DNA from: Nymphaea colorata
Taxonomy: Eukaryota > Streptophyta > Magnoliopsida > Nymphaeales > Nymphaeaceae
Assembly (NCBI RefSeq): GCF_008831285.2
Contig: NC_045138.2
Location: 9,455,205-9,519,204 of the forward strand
Length of the DNA stretch: 64,000 nt
Direction: 5' to 3'
In this document: positions 1 through 13,100 of the stretch, piece after piece
Layout of the letters: every line of letters begins with the position of its first letter
Position numbering within the stretch: the stretch's first letter is position 1
Made by a program: the position numbers and the translations under genes
Notes under the pieces: generated by a model
What the model was told of the DNA's origin: nothing
What the model saw: only the letters and a program-made list of their open reading frames with translations
Databases searched by the model: none

Positions 1-1358
1 CATACTAAGCATACCACAAAAGTGCTTGAACATTGAACAACAAAACAAAGTTACAAGTATCAGCACTTTTTGAAAACTTATTACAAAGGTTTCAATAATC
101 AATACAATGCTAAGAAAGAGTGAAATCATGAGGGTACTGAAAATAAAACTTGTGTGTGCCTTCCTTGTGAAATGAGGCAGTCTTTTCCTGAAATCTGTTG
201 GCTCCACCAAACTCATTAGGGCAACTCAACAGCCTGATAGGCAACTTGGGTAAGCTATGTTTTTTTTGTTTAGAAGAAGACAACTAAATGATGAAAAACT
301 TAATTCATCATAGGTGACCATGGAAATTATAATGTAAATGAGTTCTAATCTAAGTCAAATGAACGCTTCATGTTTGCCGCCGCACCCTTTTATGTTCATT
401 TTTTTACTGTTGTCAAATTTTTTTCCAGTTTTTTTTAACGTGTGTGATGACTGATGAATAATTATTTGCTCTTGCTGCAACCCTGTTTTTTTACATTGGA
501 TTTGTGACAATGGCAAAGAAAAATATCTCTATGGAGGAGCAATAAATTGAATTAGGAAACACATATAGTAATTTATTAGTCAAAGGGTTGAAAAATGAAT
601 GTGTAAAATAGGGGGGTTGAGTCCCTGACATGCACAAAGGAAGGAAGAGGTCCAGTAGTTGGGTTAGTCGAAACTAGCATTTGAGGCAAGACAACAGCTA
701 GCTTCATCATTTTATAAAGGTATATGTGGGCATTCTTCTCTGCAAAATATAAAATTATTTCAAAAAAAAAAAAAAGAAAATCACATATGGGACATATGTC
801 TTGTTGAGGAAGATGAACATTCATTACCTACTCCTAAGAACTAAGCTTATAGATAACTAAACAACATGCATAATTTTGAGCTTCTTCCTAAGAGTTTTGT
901 GTTGAATTCAATTTTATAAATAGTTTATGTGATAAATTCAGTGTCTTTTTTTTTATGTTGTACACATAGCACACACACAAACACATATTAAACAAGTAAC
1001 CTTCATGTGGCTACTCATCTGAAAGTTTTGATGACTTTTTCTGTCTCCATAAAAGGAAAAATTCAAAGAAAAAATGGTATAAACTTGAACGAATTTTTCC
1101 CTTTTCTTTAAGTATATATGAGAAACTGTACCTACCACTAATAAATAAATTTACTAAAAATAAAACCCTAAATTTCCAAACAGATGTTTTAGATGCATTC
1201 TTAGAACTCTATACTTTCGACAATGAATGAACGAGATTGTTACCACGATGGAAGTTCAAGGAAGGAAATCTAAATAAACAACGTTTCATATGTTCAAGAT
1301 TCCCAAGTATGGAAAGCATGTGGAAATGTTATTAATGTCACAAAGAAATCTATAGACT
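1..1358. other. AT-rich intergenic DNA, nothing recognised
   Basis: No open frame here shows protein-family motifs on either strand. The sequence is AT-rich with poly-A/T runs near 765-777 and 948-955. I see no tRNA, terminal repeat or TSD-bounded element. Confidence 0.5.
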
Positions 1359-1824
1359 TTGCTTAACCGTTTTAGAACCAAATGTTCATTTACCTATTCA
1401 AGAAAATACAAGACACAAAGAAAAAAAGAAGAAAGCGATTTAGAAAAAAGAATTAGCAGACTGGAAAACTATAAAGAAAAGATTGAAAAATTCATAACGA
1501 AAACTCAAGAACAAATTCAAGACTTACAAAAACAAATAAAAGAAACTCCCTCTTCCTATGCTTTAATGCATAAAGAAGTAAAACCGACGTACTTAATAAG
1601 TTTTCTTCATAAAGAAGAAACTTAAAAAAATTTCCACCAATATTAGTACAATGTAAAAATAACAATAGCAAACACTATTGTAGATACTCAAGCCTTAATT
1701 GACACAAGATGCACAAATACTATTTTAGATAAATCTCTAGTAGATCCAAAATACGTTAAACAAATGGAAAAACCTATCCTAGTAGAAACAATGGCAGGAA
1801 TAAAAATATCCTATTCCGAATGCA
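1359..1824 (+). pseudogene. retroelement fragment: coiled coil plus aspartic-protease-like segment
   Basis: An open frame at 1359-1625 is Lys/Glu/Gln-rich with heptad-like spacing, as in a coiled coil. After a stop, the region 1660-1815 reads like a retroviral-type aspartic protease (ALIDTRCTNTILD). The catalytic D-T-G is changed to D-T-R, so it would be inactive. The order, coiled coil then protease, recalls caulimovirid-like or Ty3-like polyproteins, but too little remains to decide which. It has no gag, RT or LTR of its own and ends abruptly where Copia integrase sequence begins at about 1825. It is an old broken copy, and the family assignment is inference. Confidence 0.4.
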
Positions 1825-4065
1825 TTCCAAAACATATAGTTGAAAGTGCACTAAGTATGATGCATAACACAGATGTGCCCATGAATTTATGGACTGAAGC
1901 TTTTCATACTGTTGTTTATGTCATTAATCGTCTACCATTAACTCTACTTGAGGGAAAATCTCATTTCTTTGTTTTACATCAAGAACAACCAAATTATGAT
2001 GAAATGCGTGTTTTTGGATGCATTTGTTATGTTCATATTGATGTTTTTATGATAATTAAGTTCTAAGATTGAGCTGTCGTATAGATTTGTGGGTTATGTA
2101 GAAAATTATAAAGGTTATCGCTGCTACAATCCAAAGACTGGACGTGTGCATATTTCATGACATGTTTTTTATGAGCTCAGGTTGAAGGATTTAAAGGGGA
2201 CACAAGCAACACCCAATGCAAGAAATGATGTATATGATACATGGCTGAATGTTGAAATATTAAGCCAAGGAGCTGACACACACCACACACATGGTGAGAG
2301 GATTATTGATGAGTTTGAGACAGCCACAGACACTCAGATGAAAGACACATCTTCATCTACTCAGTCCAACAATATGACTTCAATCATTTTTCAAGAGTAG
2401 TGCATACTCGACGATTAGCTCCAGAAACTGACAGTACTTGTCCACGTAGATCAGAATGTGTGCGGCATCCCATTGATAGATGGGTAAGTTATGATAATTT
2501 CTCTTTGGATTTTAGCTTTTCATGACTGAATTAAGCAAAAAGGTAGAGCCAAAATGTTATGTGCACATGTGCAAAAGCAAATGTTGGGTCAAGGCCATGA
2601 ATGAAGAAATGGCTGCCTTAAGTGAATGTCAAACTTAGGAGATTGTTCCTCGTCCACATGGTAAGAATGTAGTGAGCTCAAAATGAATTTACAAACTCAA
2701 GTATAATCCCAATGAATGCATTGATAGGCATAAGGTTAGACTTGTCGCTAGAGGTTTCACTCAGCAGTACGGAGAAGATTATGATGAGACTTTCAGTCCA
2801 GTCATTAATATGGAAACGATTAGGGTTATCATATCTCTTGCAGTCTCATATGGATGGACTTTGTATAAGCTAGATGTCAAAAATATTTTTCTTCATGGCT
2901 TTCTTAAGGAAGAGGTATACATGGAACAAAACCCTGGTTATGCTACAAATGATCCTGCTAAATAGGTGTGCAAGTTACAAAAATCGTTGTATGGACTTAA
3001 GCAAGTATCTCGTTCATGGTTTGATAGATTTTTCCTTTATATACAGCAAGTTGGTTTTCGCAGAAGTTCACTTGATCACTCCTTATTCATATATCATTCA
3101 GGTGAAGTTGCCACTTGGCTGCTCATATATGTAGATGATATAGTTCTTATTGGGAATTCTTCATCTCATATATCCCATGTAAAGGATGTATTGAAACGAG
3201 AATTCAAGATGAAAGACCTTGGCGAATTACGGTATTTCTTGGGCATAGAGCAGCTTGGTAGAAACGGCAACACATTAACTTTTACGCAACATAAATATAC
3301 TCTTGATATTTTGGACAGAACAAGTATGACAAATTGCAAGCCCATAACTACACCTAGTGTTCGCAATACAAAATTGAATGCCTCTGATGAGAGTGATGCA
3401 TACTCAAAACCTAGTTTCTATTGGAGTATAGTTAGCATGTTGAAATACCTCACTTTAAAACTCCAGACAGAGTATATGCAGTGAATCAAGTATCCCAATT
3501 TATGCATGCACCTACAGAAGGACGTATGGATGCTACCAAACACATTTTGCATTCCCTCAAGGCTACTCTTGGCGATGGACTTGTCTACACAAGACAATCA
3601 TCTGTTTTACATGGCCACAACATTTCCACCTATGCTGATGCAGATTGGGCAGGTGATGCAGATGATAGACGATCAATTTCTGGTTATTGTCTCTTCCTTG
3701 ATTCCAATCTTATTTATTGGAGTAGCAGGAAACAACGTGCAGTCGATAGATCTAGCACTGAGGTAGAATATAGGGCAATGGCTATAGGCACAGCTAAAGC
3801 TTCATGGTTATGTCATCTACTTGGGGAACTCTCACTTCCCATTGCTCAGTCATTTATATTTTGTAACAACTAAAGTGCGATAAAGATTGCTTTCAATCAT
3901 GTTCTATATAATCACACTAAGCATATAGAGATTGATCAACACTTCATTCGTCAAAAGGTTGCAGAAGAGAAGATTGTTCTCACATAATCATGTCTCAACA
4001 AGTGGCTGATCTTTTTATCAAGGGACTTATAGGGCACCATTTATGGGAATTGAGGAACAAGTAGT
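1825..4065 (+). pseudogene. Copia element E: degenerate integrase-RT-RNase H
   Basis: This is a broken Ty1/Copia pol with many stops and frame changes. In order I see the integrase C-terminal part (KHIVES...LWTEAFHT...YVINRLP) near 1825-2050, the start of RT around 2590-2900, the motif LYGLKQVSRSWFDRF near 2985, the catalytic motif YVDDIVLIGN near 3127, and [16 protein letters not shown] near 3207. These are followed by MHAPTEGRMDATKHI near 3502, RNase H ADADWAGDADDRRSISGYC near 3630 and HTKHIEIDQHFIRQKV near 3915. LTR, gag, protease and most of integrase are missing at the 5' end. Its 3' LTR follows at 4100. It belongs to the same family as solo LTR D at 21866. Confidence 0.9.
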
Positions 4066-4087
4066 ATATATCAAACCTCATGCACAA

Positions 4088-4099
4088 TTTGAGGAGAGC
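4088..4099 (+). other. polypurine tract of element E
   Basis: The purine-rich stretch TTTGAGGAGAGC lies directly before the LTR start TGTTAAG. This is the usual plus-strand priming site position. Confidence 0.7.
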
Positions 4100-4384
4100 T
4101 GTTAAGTTTGTATGATATGGATTGGGTCACCCAAACCCGACTCATTTGATCCACATGGCCAACACATCATAGGAGGTGGCATACTTGTAAATCTTAATAT
4201 TATTTTGTGTATTTTATGTTATATCCTAAATTATGATTAGTATATAATGATAACATGAGGCAGACGTCATTTGCTGTTGCTCTCTTTCATCTCTTTCTTA
4301 CTTGGACGTGTAGCCTACTTCTCTCTTCCTCCTCTTACATCTAACTTCATCCGATGGTTTGGTATTAGATATCAAAATCTTACA
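4100..4384 (+). repeat. 3' LTR of Copia element E
   Basis: A 285-bp LTR that starts TGTTAAGTTTG and ends ATCTTACA. It aligns along its whole length, including both termini, with the reverse complement of 21866-22149 (solo LTR D). It is preceded by a polypurine tract and the RNase H coding remnant. No matching 5' LTR remains in the window. Confidence 0.9.
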
Positions 4385-6971
4385 TCCAGACATGGTGACT
4401 AACACATATATGCCATAAAAAAAAAGTAGACATAGATGGATGCAGCCATATTGTATCATGGCAAAATATTATTTGCCTATATTTGCATGAGTATGCCTCT
4501 TTTTTTTAAATAAAAAAATAGTGATTGAACAAAGTCAAGTAAAATGTTCAATATTAATATTTAAAATTGAACACCCAATTTTGGACAAATACATAGTATT
4601 AAGATATAAGTCCAAAAAAGATTTTAGATCAAATCATAACATGAACAAGGATCCTACATAAAAGTTTATGAAATTGATCCATCAATGACTGCAATGAACT
4701 ACTAGATCAAATAATGGATCAACAAAAAGAATCCTTAGCAAGGACCTCAAACATGGTACCATCATATCAAGAATGTATACATAATCCAGATTCTTAGATT
4801 GAGATCAATTTGATGTATTAAAATTGGATCCAAATCAACTATGATACCAAGTCAATTATCATATATATGAGCATTGAAGATCTGATCCAAAATCCAAATA
4901 GAAACTACATTAAATGTTGGGTCACCATGCATATTAGGAAAAAAAACAATTACATAAAAAATTTACATACAAATCTGGTCCAGAATCTAAAATAGAAATA
5001 TACTTAAATTTATGTGTCCATTGATTCAACTGCTCAAGAGCATGACAGAAACATAAATGTTGCTAAACTGAAGTTGTACTAAAAGAGCATTTGAGAAAAT
5101 TATGCATGATATCAGAGATCAAATCCTCATTTCAAATTAATCACAGCCACCAAGTTTTCTTAAAATGTTTGTTCCTGCAATGGCGGTTGGCCGACGGACA
5201 TGGCCAAATGAGGTGCCATGTTTCTTGGTTAAGGATCAGCCAGGCCCGTCCAGTTGTTGCTTCAATAAGAAAAGAAATCATTAGCTCCACTAAGCAAATT
5301 GTCGCAGGGAGAGGAAGGAGATCAGATATGCAAGGAAGAATTGTCGACGAATTATTGGGAACTCTAGTTTCATTTCATGGTGATTCGTAAAAGGTTGGCC
5401 AATGTGGTTAAATTTTGTATAAAATGTGCCCTTTTCACGGATGATAAGTTAGGGAAAGAGAAGCCTTCGGATTGGGCTAAAGGTTATAAAAAAAAATGAA
5501 AACAAAGAAATGTAAACTAAAAGGTTGCAACCAACTACGAAAAAAACTAAGAAGGGACCCAAAATAAATTATAAAAAATCTAAGTGGACTCATTAGGGTC
5601 TTCTCCAACAGGGTCGGAGTTTCCACATGAAAAGTGCAGAATGGATTTAGATTTATGGCACCCCTTAAATCATCATACTTTTACCTACAACGGCTTTCCA
5701 TCCTTTTAAGAAGAATCCGTTAGCAGCCCTACCATCAACTTCATTTCTCTATGCCCCTTAAATTTAATTTCTCTCCCTATTTGCATTAAATTTCAATATA
5801 TGAATAGCCTCTTTGTTGAATTCTATCATACCTTTTCCATCTTAATTTTCTTCGAAATGAACAACTTGTCCCAATAATCGCAAGTGAACTGAAGTATGCC
5901 AATTGAATACCCACTTTTTGGCCCATAGTAACATTAGAATCTAAGAAAATTTTTTGCATCGAGTCACCTGTATGTTTATTACTTATTAAGGGGCGTAGAC
6001 AAATCTTAAGATTTTGGTAACTTTGCCCAACGTCTTCGTTCACTTAATCAAATTTATTTAGAAAGCTGGCATTCCTACGTCTCCATATTTGCACAGTTCC
6101 AATTTTATCGGATGTCTCCAAAAGGCTACCTCCCTATTTGAAACATAGCAACTCAACGTTGAATAACTAGAAATCCATATTTCAGTGGTTTGATCATGTC
6201 CTCTATAGTGGTCATGTACATTTGGAAAATTTAATTACATTCTCGACTTCTTAGTACTTCTTAATAGTTGACGATAACAGATTGTTGATTATCAACTACG
6301 TTCACTCTTGTTTTCATGCACTTGCATGCTCCCACAAACACCAAATAATAAAATATGGTATGGATCTGATTCATTTAATATTAGATCCAAACCATAGGGC
6401 GTTCTAGAAAACATTATATTTTTCATACCAATTACTCTTCATGCACTTTTCTTATTATTAGTTTTTCAAAAGAACCGAACTCTAGCATTCAGAAGAATTC
6501 TTTAGCAGGAATATTATGTTAACTTGCATTCAATTTGCTTCCTGCAATTTACGTTTATAAGGCAATCTATCAATGTTTATTCCAGTCGCCTGGACACGAA
6601 GAGAACAGAAATTGATGGTAACTTTTTGTCTCAAATACGTGATTCTTGTTTCTATCAGAAACTTAAGGGAAATTCCCATAGTTGGGGGAGAATTATTAAA
6701 ATTCCTCCCCCTACTCTCCTCTCCAGAAAAAAACGGCCAAACAAAAGAAACGAGGTTTACCATACTCAACTGAATAAACTTTCAGTCGAACAAGATCAAT
6801 AGACCAACATAATGATTCAAAACTTTATCCACACAAAGACCGTTAGCTTTATCTCCCCATGAAAATATGATGTGATCCTTATTATTTGCTTACAAACAGT
6901 TATTAAAAGGACAAAAAAAGGCAAGTCTTCCAGTAATTTCTTATAGGTGAGTATCGAAACATCTTGTGTCA
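4385..6971. other. intergenic DNA downstream of the permease gene
   Basis: Mostly AT-rich. 4600-5000 is rich in degenerate words built on GGATCC/AATCCAAAT, similar in style to 58640-60050. No coding region with family motifs was seen. The 3' UTR of the minus-strand permease gene must begin just below 6972, but I cannot place its polyadenylation site. Confidence 0.5.
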
Positions 6972-7147
6972 TCAAGAAAAGTTGGCAAGAATTTCAGAAA
7001 GAATCACCCATGCCGCCCCGCCAGCAATGAGGCTGAGAGTTAATCTTCCTCCAGGAACTAAGGGGGAAGTGATCGGTGATGAAGAAGCTCTATTATACCT
7101 TTCCGACCATGACATGGCTGCAGGAAGAACTCCAAACAAAACCAAAA
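6972..7147 (-). CDS. permease gene exon 14 with stop
   Basis: 176 bp, residues 427-484 and TGA at 6972-6974. It encodes [20 protein letters not shown], a Ser/Pro-rich loop and the final membrane segment [20 protein letters not shown], ending NFS. Confidence 0.92.
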
Positions 7148-10100
7148 CTAGTCGAATGCACCAAGTCAGTTACAAGACTAAAAATAAGGCTGACAACAAT
7201 ATTTAAATGTGCAGATTAGGCTACAAAGTAAACATGATCATGATGTCACAATGGCCATGAATGAGATGGTCTACATCATCAATCTGGTCACACACGCAAT
7301 CATGTGGTATGTAAGAACGGTAGTTCAGTAAACACTGGAAAGATCATAAATAGATGAAAGCTCATACCTCCATACGTTCCCGCAAAGTCCAAAGCTCTGA
7401 AAAATATTTCTGGATCTAGAAAAGCTAAAACCAAGGGTGGGAATATAGTTAACAAATATGGAAGGGGTCTATTCTGTCCAGCAGGTTGCTTCAGTACTGG
7501 AAAAATAAACAAGATATATCTTCAGAAAATAGGCATTTCTGGAAGGTCAGGAAGCAGCAATAAGTAGTGAAAGCAGCATGCTGCAACTCTTATAAAGTGC
7601 AGTGAACACAAATCATAAAGAGATCACTGACGTTGACAGGTTGATGTCTTCCTTTTTTGGACTACTAGAGAGGAAAACTAGAAAAAATAAATTTCCTGAG
7701 AAAGTAGAGAAGTCACTGATTTGGTTTATGTTTGTTATGGAATACCAGTATAATTCAACCATCTAAAAAAGACCATAAGTTGAATTTGTCACATGATTTT
7801 TATCATTTTATGTTAAAATAGGAAATTATAGCATCAAAGAGAAGATAGTTCGAAAAGGCTAATTGCTACTCATTTACCATACAACAACATTAAAAAAGGA
7901 TTCATTTCATAATCAGTTCAACAATAATTTAGTAACACTTTACTTTTGCAGTTTGTGGATATGTTCCCTTTTATTGGGGGAATTTGCTTCTTTTCAGTTG
8001 CAGTAAAAAACTGCTTTCTCTGTTCAGTCCACTTATAATACTGAATTCTCGGGTGTGATACAGTGGATCAAAATGCATGGTGCATGGTGTGATGAAGGAT
8101 ATAACTAGTCTATTCTAAATGTAAAAGGTCCACTTACAGTCAGACACAAAATCTGAAAGGCCCAATACAAATCCAATATATGAAGTTCCAATTGCAAGGA
8201 AGGAGAATAACTCAACAACCGGCTGTAGATAAAAATATCAGAATAGGTTATAAAGTGAGTGAACTTCCTAGACAAATTTTATGTAGGAACTCTGACAGCC
8301 ATATATCAATTAATTAGGACTTACACCAATTAGACCGTTGTTGGACCTCAGTTGCTGCAAAGGATCCAGGACTCCACTGTTGCTTGCATCAAAATTTGGA
8401 ACAGTTCCAAGAATGACAGCATCCCAGATAAGAAACAAAACAAGTGGAATAGCAGTTCCCAATATTATTGCTATCCTGGAACGCAAAGTGGAAATAGCCA
8501 ACTTACTGCTTGAAATACTTAAAGGAGAAAAAGAAAAGCAAGAACTATTACCTTCAATTAGTTGGCTTTGCAAATAAAACAATTAGAATCTTGGGATGAC
8601 CAGTCAATAGTATAAAAAAATGAACATGCAAACACAAATTACAAGCTAAAACATTATTTTGCTCCCAATGTAAACAAATTTTTTGTATTTGTTTTTTCAT
8701 ACACGTTCACAGATTTACCAATGTTGTTCCCCAAATGCAGTGTATCCCTCATTAAATCTGGAGACTAAGGATTGGACTGGTATGCTATATCTCTTGGTTA
8801 GTCAATAGGAATGTAAAGACACACAAGAAGTTATTCCTCCACAGTTTCACAAAATGTTATCAGTAGCACCAACTAAAGAACAAACTGCAAGGTCCTTCAA
8901 AAAATGCTCGAGGATAAAGAGGTTCAAATTGGCTTGAGAGGGGGAAAAAGGAATAAACAGATAACTGCAGAAGTGAATGATGTAATAGTACTAGGATATA
9001 TATCATAAACATTTCACTTACTGACTTATAAATTGCTTTAAGGCCCTACCTAACCTTTGATAGGTTCCCCTCCAAGTTGGTGCAAAGAACTGGTACCACA
9101 TTCTGAAACAATAAGCTAGTTTGGTCACTAAACAGGACGACCAATCAATCATTAACCTTGTAATGCTCACCTGGTAGACAAATGCAAGTGCTATAACCGG
9201 TATGCTTTGGGGTATAGCTTCCAGATGGAACTTCAAAAGAGAATTCAACTGAATATCACTACCAGCCAATACCTATAATTTAAAAGAAAATGATTTTTTT
9301 TATTTTTGCTAAATAGAAAATCTGGCACAAAATATACATTCAACACACCCAATGAGCCTTAAGAAAGGAAAGCAAAGAAGAACTTACTTGATTTAGGTAC
9401 TTAAAGGAAAAAGACATTGAAATACAACAAAAAACTTTTAAAGATTTCAAAACATAGCATTGAATTAACCATATCAAGCGTGTGGCTTTTATTTTGTCAA
9501 GGCTTAGCATACTGCATAGTAAGAAAATGCTGAATACAATTTCAGATCATTTGCTCTGCAAATTGCAAAAACTTTTCTAACAACATTTCTGACACCAAGA
9601 TGCTGAGCTGTAATGATGAGCCCACCTCCCATTTAGTACGATAGAAGAAAAGAGGGTTAGGAATTGGTGTGCACTGAAGATAATGGGTCAAACTTGTTGT
9701 TTAACCCCAGGAAAGGGGAACCCTCATCCTTATGCATTCTCTTAATAAGAGGCACAGCATTAGCCTTCTAGATTGTCTGAGCATTTCTCATTGCCTTTCC
9801 ACTTTCCTTTGGTTTGAGTAATGAATATATATGGCATACCAAAATGGTTTCCATTTGATATAATGATCACTCTAATTCTCTTTTCCTAGTCAAATGCCAT
9901 GACTCTCTGATTACTAATGATTGCCACAGAAGCACTATTAGTTGGCCAAAAAATTACAATTGCTACAGCTATGATTTATACCAACTACATGGGCAGAACA
10001 TGCACAAAATTCTGAGGGATTCATGTGATCTGGTTTTGAATAAGATACGTATAAAAAATTTTAAATGTACCCATGTCAAACAACAAATGCTGACAAAACT

Positions 10101-13100
10101 CTTAAAAGGTGAACCTGGTTCTTAATGTTGAGAATGTCCAGTAAGTTGAATGGTGGTGATAGACTATAAGGGTTTAATAATCTTTTTCCAAAATGATGGT
10201 ATATGAGATGGTCTATGCCAGGATAAAGAAACTCATAATGTTCTGAACTATGTAACTTACTGACAAGCAACAAGGACTCACAAAACAGTCACTGCACGTG
10301 AGCTGACACAATTCTGTCGAGGGTGTGCAAGTGAGGCTCCTGTGCAGCGATCAACAACAATTTGATTTCTTCTTTAGCGAATGTTTGATAGGGTGAAGGC
10401 TTGTTAATTGTTTACTTTGCTGTTTACGAACAATTTGTGTGTGTGTGTGTGTGTGTGTGTATATGCACCTGCATCCTGCACTTGTGTGAAATTGTCTATC
10501 ACTACTTAACACTACGGTACCCAAATAATAAGCATCTATGCGACCAATTTATTAGACAATCATAAACTTACATACCCAACAAATTTAGTTAAAGGACTTC
10601 ATTACTAGAAGAAGCTTACCACAAGAGTTGTAAAGGAAATCAGGATGCCGAAAACCAAGATCCCATTTACAGCCCCAATAAATCGCTGGCTGAGAAAAAA
10701 GGAAAAGGATAACTAAGATAACCTCGAATGGAACAAAGAAATCAGTCCCACCAAACTGATCACCTGCAGAAATTTTTCAGCATTTAGAAGACTGAAAAGT
10801 AGATGCCAGTTTTCTCTATTTAAATTTTAAACGCACAAGATTTAAAAGTGGCCTTTGTACACAAATATTGCAGCACCAGACAAACCTAGGGAATAGCTCT
10901 CCAAAAAGACCTGGGCAGCACCTAGGCTGGCCAAAAACAGTATATAAAAGGAAAAAGTAAGGAAGAAGAGGGAGGAGAAGAAGAAAATGAGGAAAAAATA
11001 AGAAAAGGAAAAAAATGAAAAGACGTACAAGTAGGAGGGAAAAAATTGAAACAATTTTCTGACTTAGGCATCTAAATGGCCTAGCCTAGTCAAAAAGGTG
11101 AGCCCACAGCTTAGGTGTGCTTTTGAGTACTAAGCCTTTTTATAATGACAGAATTTGCCGGAAAGGTTACATGTCAACTTGGAAAATGTAATTTCCTAAC
11201 AAAGCAGAAAATGAAATACAAATAAAAACCATAGTCACAAAAAACATTCTCGCATTTTAAAGAGCGAGGTTTTTTTGGGGTATAATACAGCGAGCTTGAA
11301 AAAAATGGAAAAAATATGGTAAATTTTTAAGAATTTTATAAAATCCTAAAATTGGGAAAAAAATAAAATAAGTGAGAAAGTAATAGCAGACATCAAAAAG
11401 TAAGCAAATAAGCAACAAAAAAAAAGAAAAAAAGGCAGCTCAGAATTTAAAAACATGAAAAAAAACAACTAAAATGAAAAAAAAAAAGAAAAAAAACGTG
11501 CTCTTTTGTCACTTTTTTCAGTTTGGCTTTTTTTAAAAAAAAAGTGTTTCTTAAAGTTTTAAATGGTTGACTTATTTATTGTATTTTATATGCATTTTTT
11601 CTGAAAAAATGAGTTTTCTGTGACTATGACAAAAACCATTTGATGCAAAATCCAAGAGGTTAAAAAGGAATAGGCCAAATTCCTCAAATCTTGAAACACC
11701 AGAATGTTGAAACAAAGAAGCAAAGGGGTAGTATTCACCAGCTTTTGCTATATTTTTAATAAACTTAAAATCTAAGGTTTCTTTATTAGCCTAGACAAAA
11801 GCAAACAGATGCAACTAAATCAAAGGACGCCCATTATTAATATTATTATTATACTAATTGGTTTCATCTCCAAGGCATGGAAAGTAAGAGATAGAATCAA
11901 TTTATGTGAGATAAACATCAAAAGGATTTGATTTTCCTTCAACTTAGATTGATATTATTCAGCGCAATTTTTTTATCAGCCTAAATTTCTCCTATGTAAA
12001 GATGTTAATTAGCTTCCACAATGAATTCTTGACCTTCTGCAAGTGCAATGCATTTGACTACTATTTCACAGTTCATTACATACGTGGAGCTTAAGAAGTG
12101 ATTAACTGGTATATTTGCCACAGCTAGCCTAACCTCATAGATGACCTGGATATAAGTTTAGAGGGCATTCAAGGAAACATGTGATTCTCTTTAAGAATTA
12201 GACAGTAAATCAGTAATGAAGGACAGGCACAGTACCTTCCAAAATAACATATACTACCAAAAACTGATGTAAACAGCAGAGCGCTTTCCCATCTGCAATA
12301 AAATGTGCATCTCTGACTTAAATTCTGTCAATGGAAAACGAGAAGATGCACACACTGCATATTAATGTAGAATCCTTTGAGATGTAATGCTATCTACACT
12401 AGTCAAGTGAGAGAAATAATGTGCGGAAAAAAACCAAAAAGAAGAGAAAACAAAAGAATCTAAAAGAAAAAAAAAAGGAATGCCATATGCAACATGATGA
12501 CCTTCCATTAGTCATTCCAATAAAGCACTTAAATCAGTACTAGAAATGTGTATATTTTTGAGCTTGTTTTGACGAATGACTGTAACAGACGGACCACCAA
12601 CCTACTTAATCTGATACCTTTTTGTTCCTTAGAATATTTAACGTTTCAACAGAAAAAGGACAGTAAGAAAGACAAGATAATAAAATCACTGTCCTGATTA
12701 TTTTCAATTTTTGCTTTGCATATCCCTACTGGTGAAACAAACAGTAATTTTTGTCCTCTCTGTGAGAGTTATATAATGTGACTGTTGAATAACATTTATG
12801 TTAGGTGGTGTTTTGAATATTTAATGGTTATAGAAACAACTCTTTATTAATAATTGCTTTAGTCTTGGACTTATTTTCTAATTTGTTGGTCTCACCCTAA
12901 CATGAGATTAGGACAGATTAAGAAGTATCAAATTAGTTTCTCTCTCTCTCTCGACCTCTTCTCTTCTCCCTTCTGGCCTCACGCAACGTGGCATCAGAGC
13001 CCAATCCTTCTTGAGACTGACACCTATTCCTCTCCATCGCCATCCTTATCGTACCCATCTTCTTCCTCTTCTTCTATTCTATTTCTCGTTGTGGGTAAAA

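Larger units (their letters stand above)
7148..9049 (-). other. permease introns 10, 12 and 13 (with small intron 11)
   Basis: Introns at 7148-7367, 7497-8137, 8223-8324 and 8476-9049. They are AT-rich, and I see no transposon termini or other genes in them. Confidence 0.6.
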
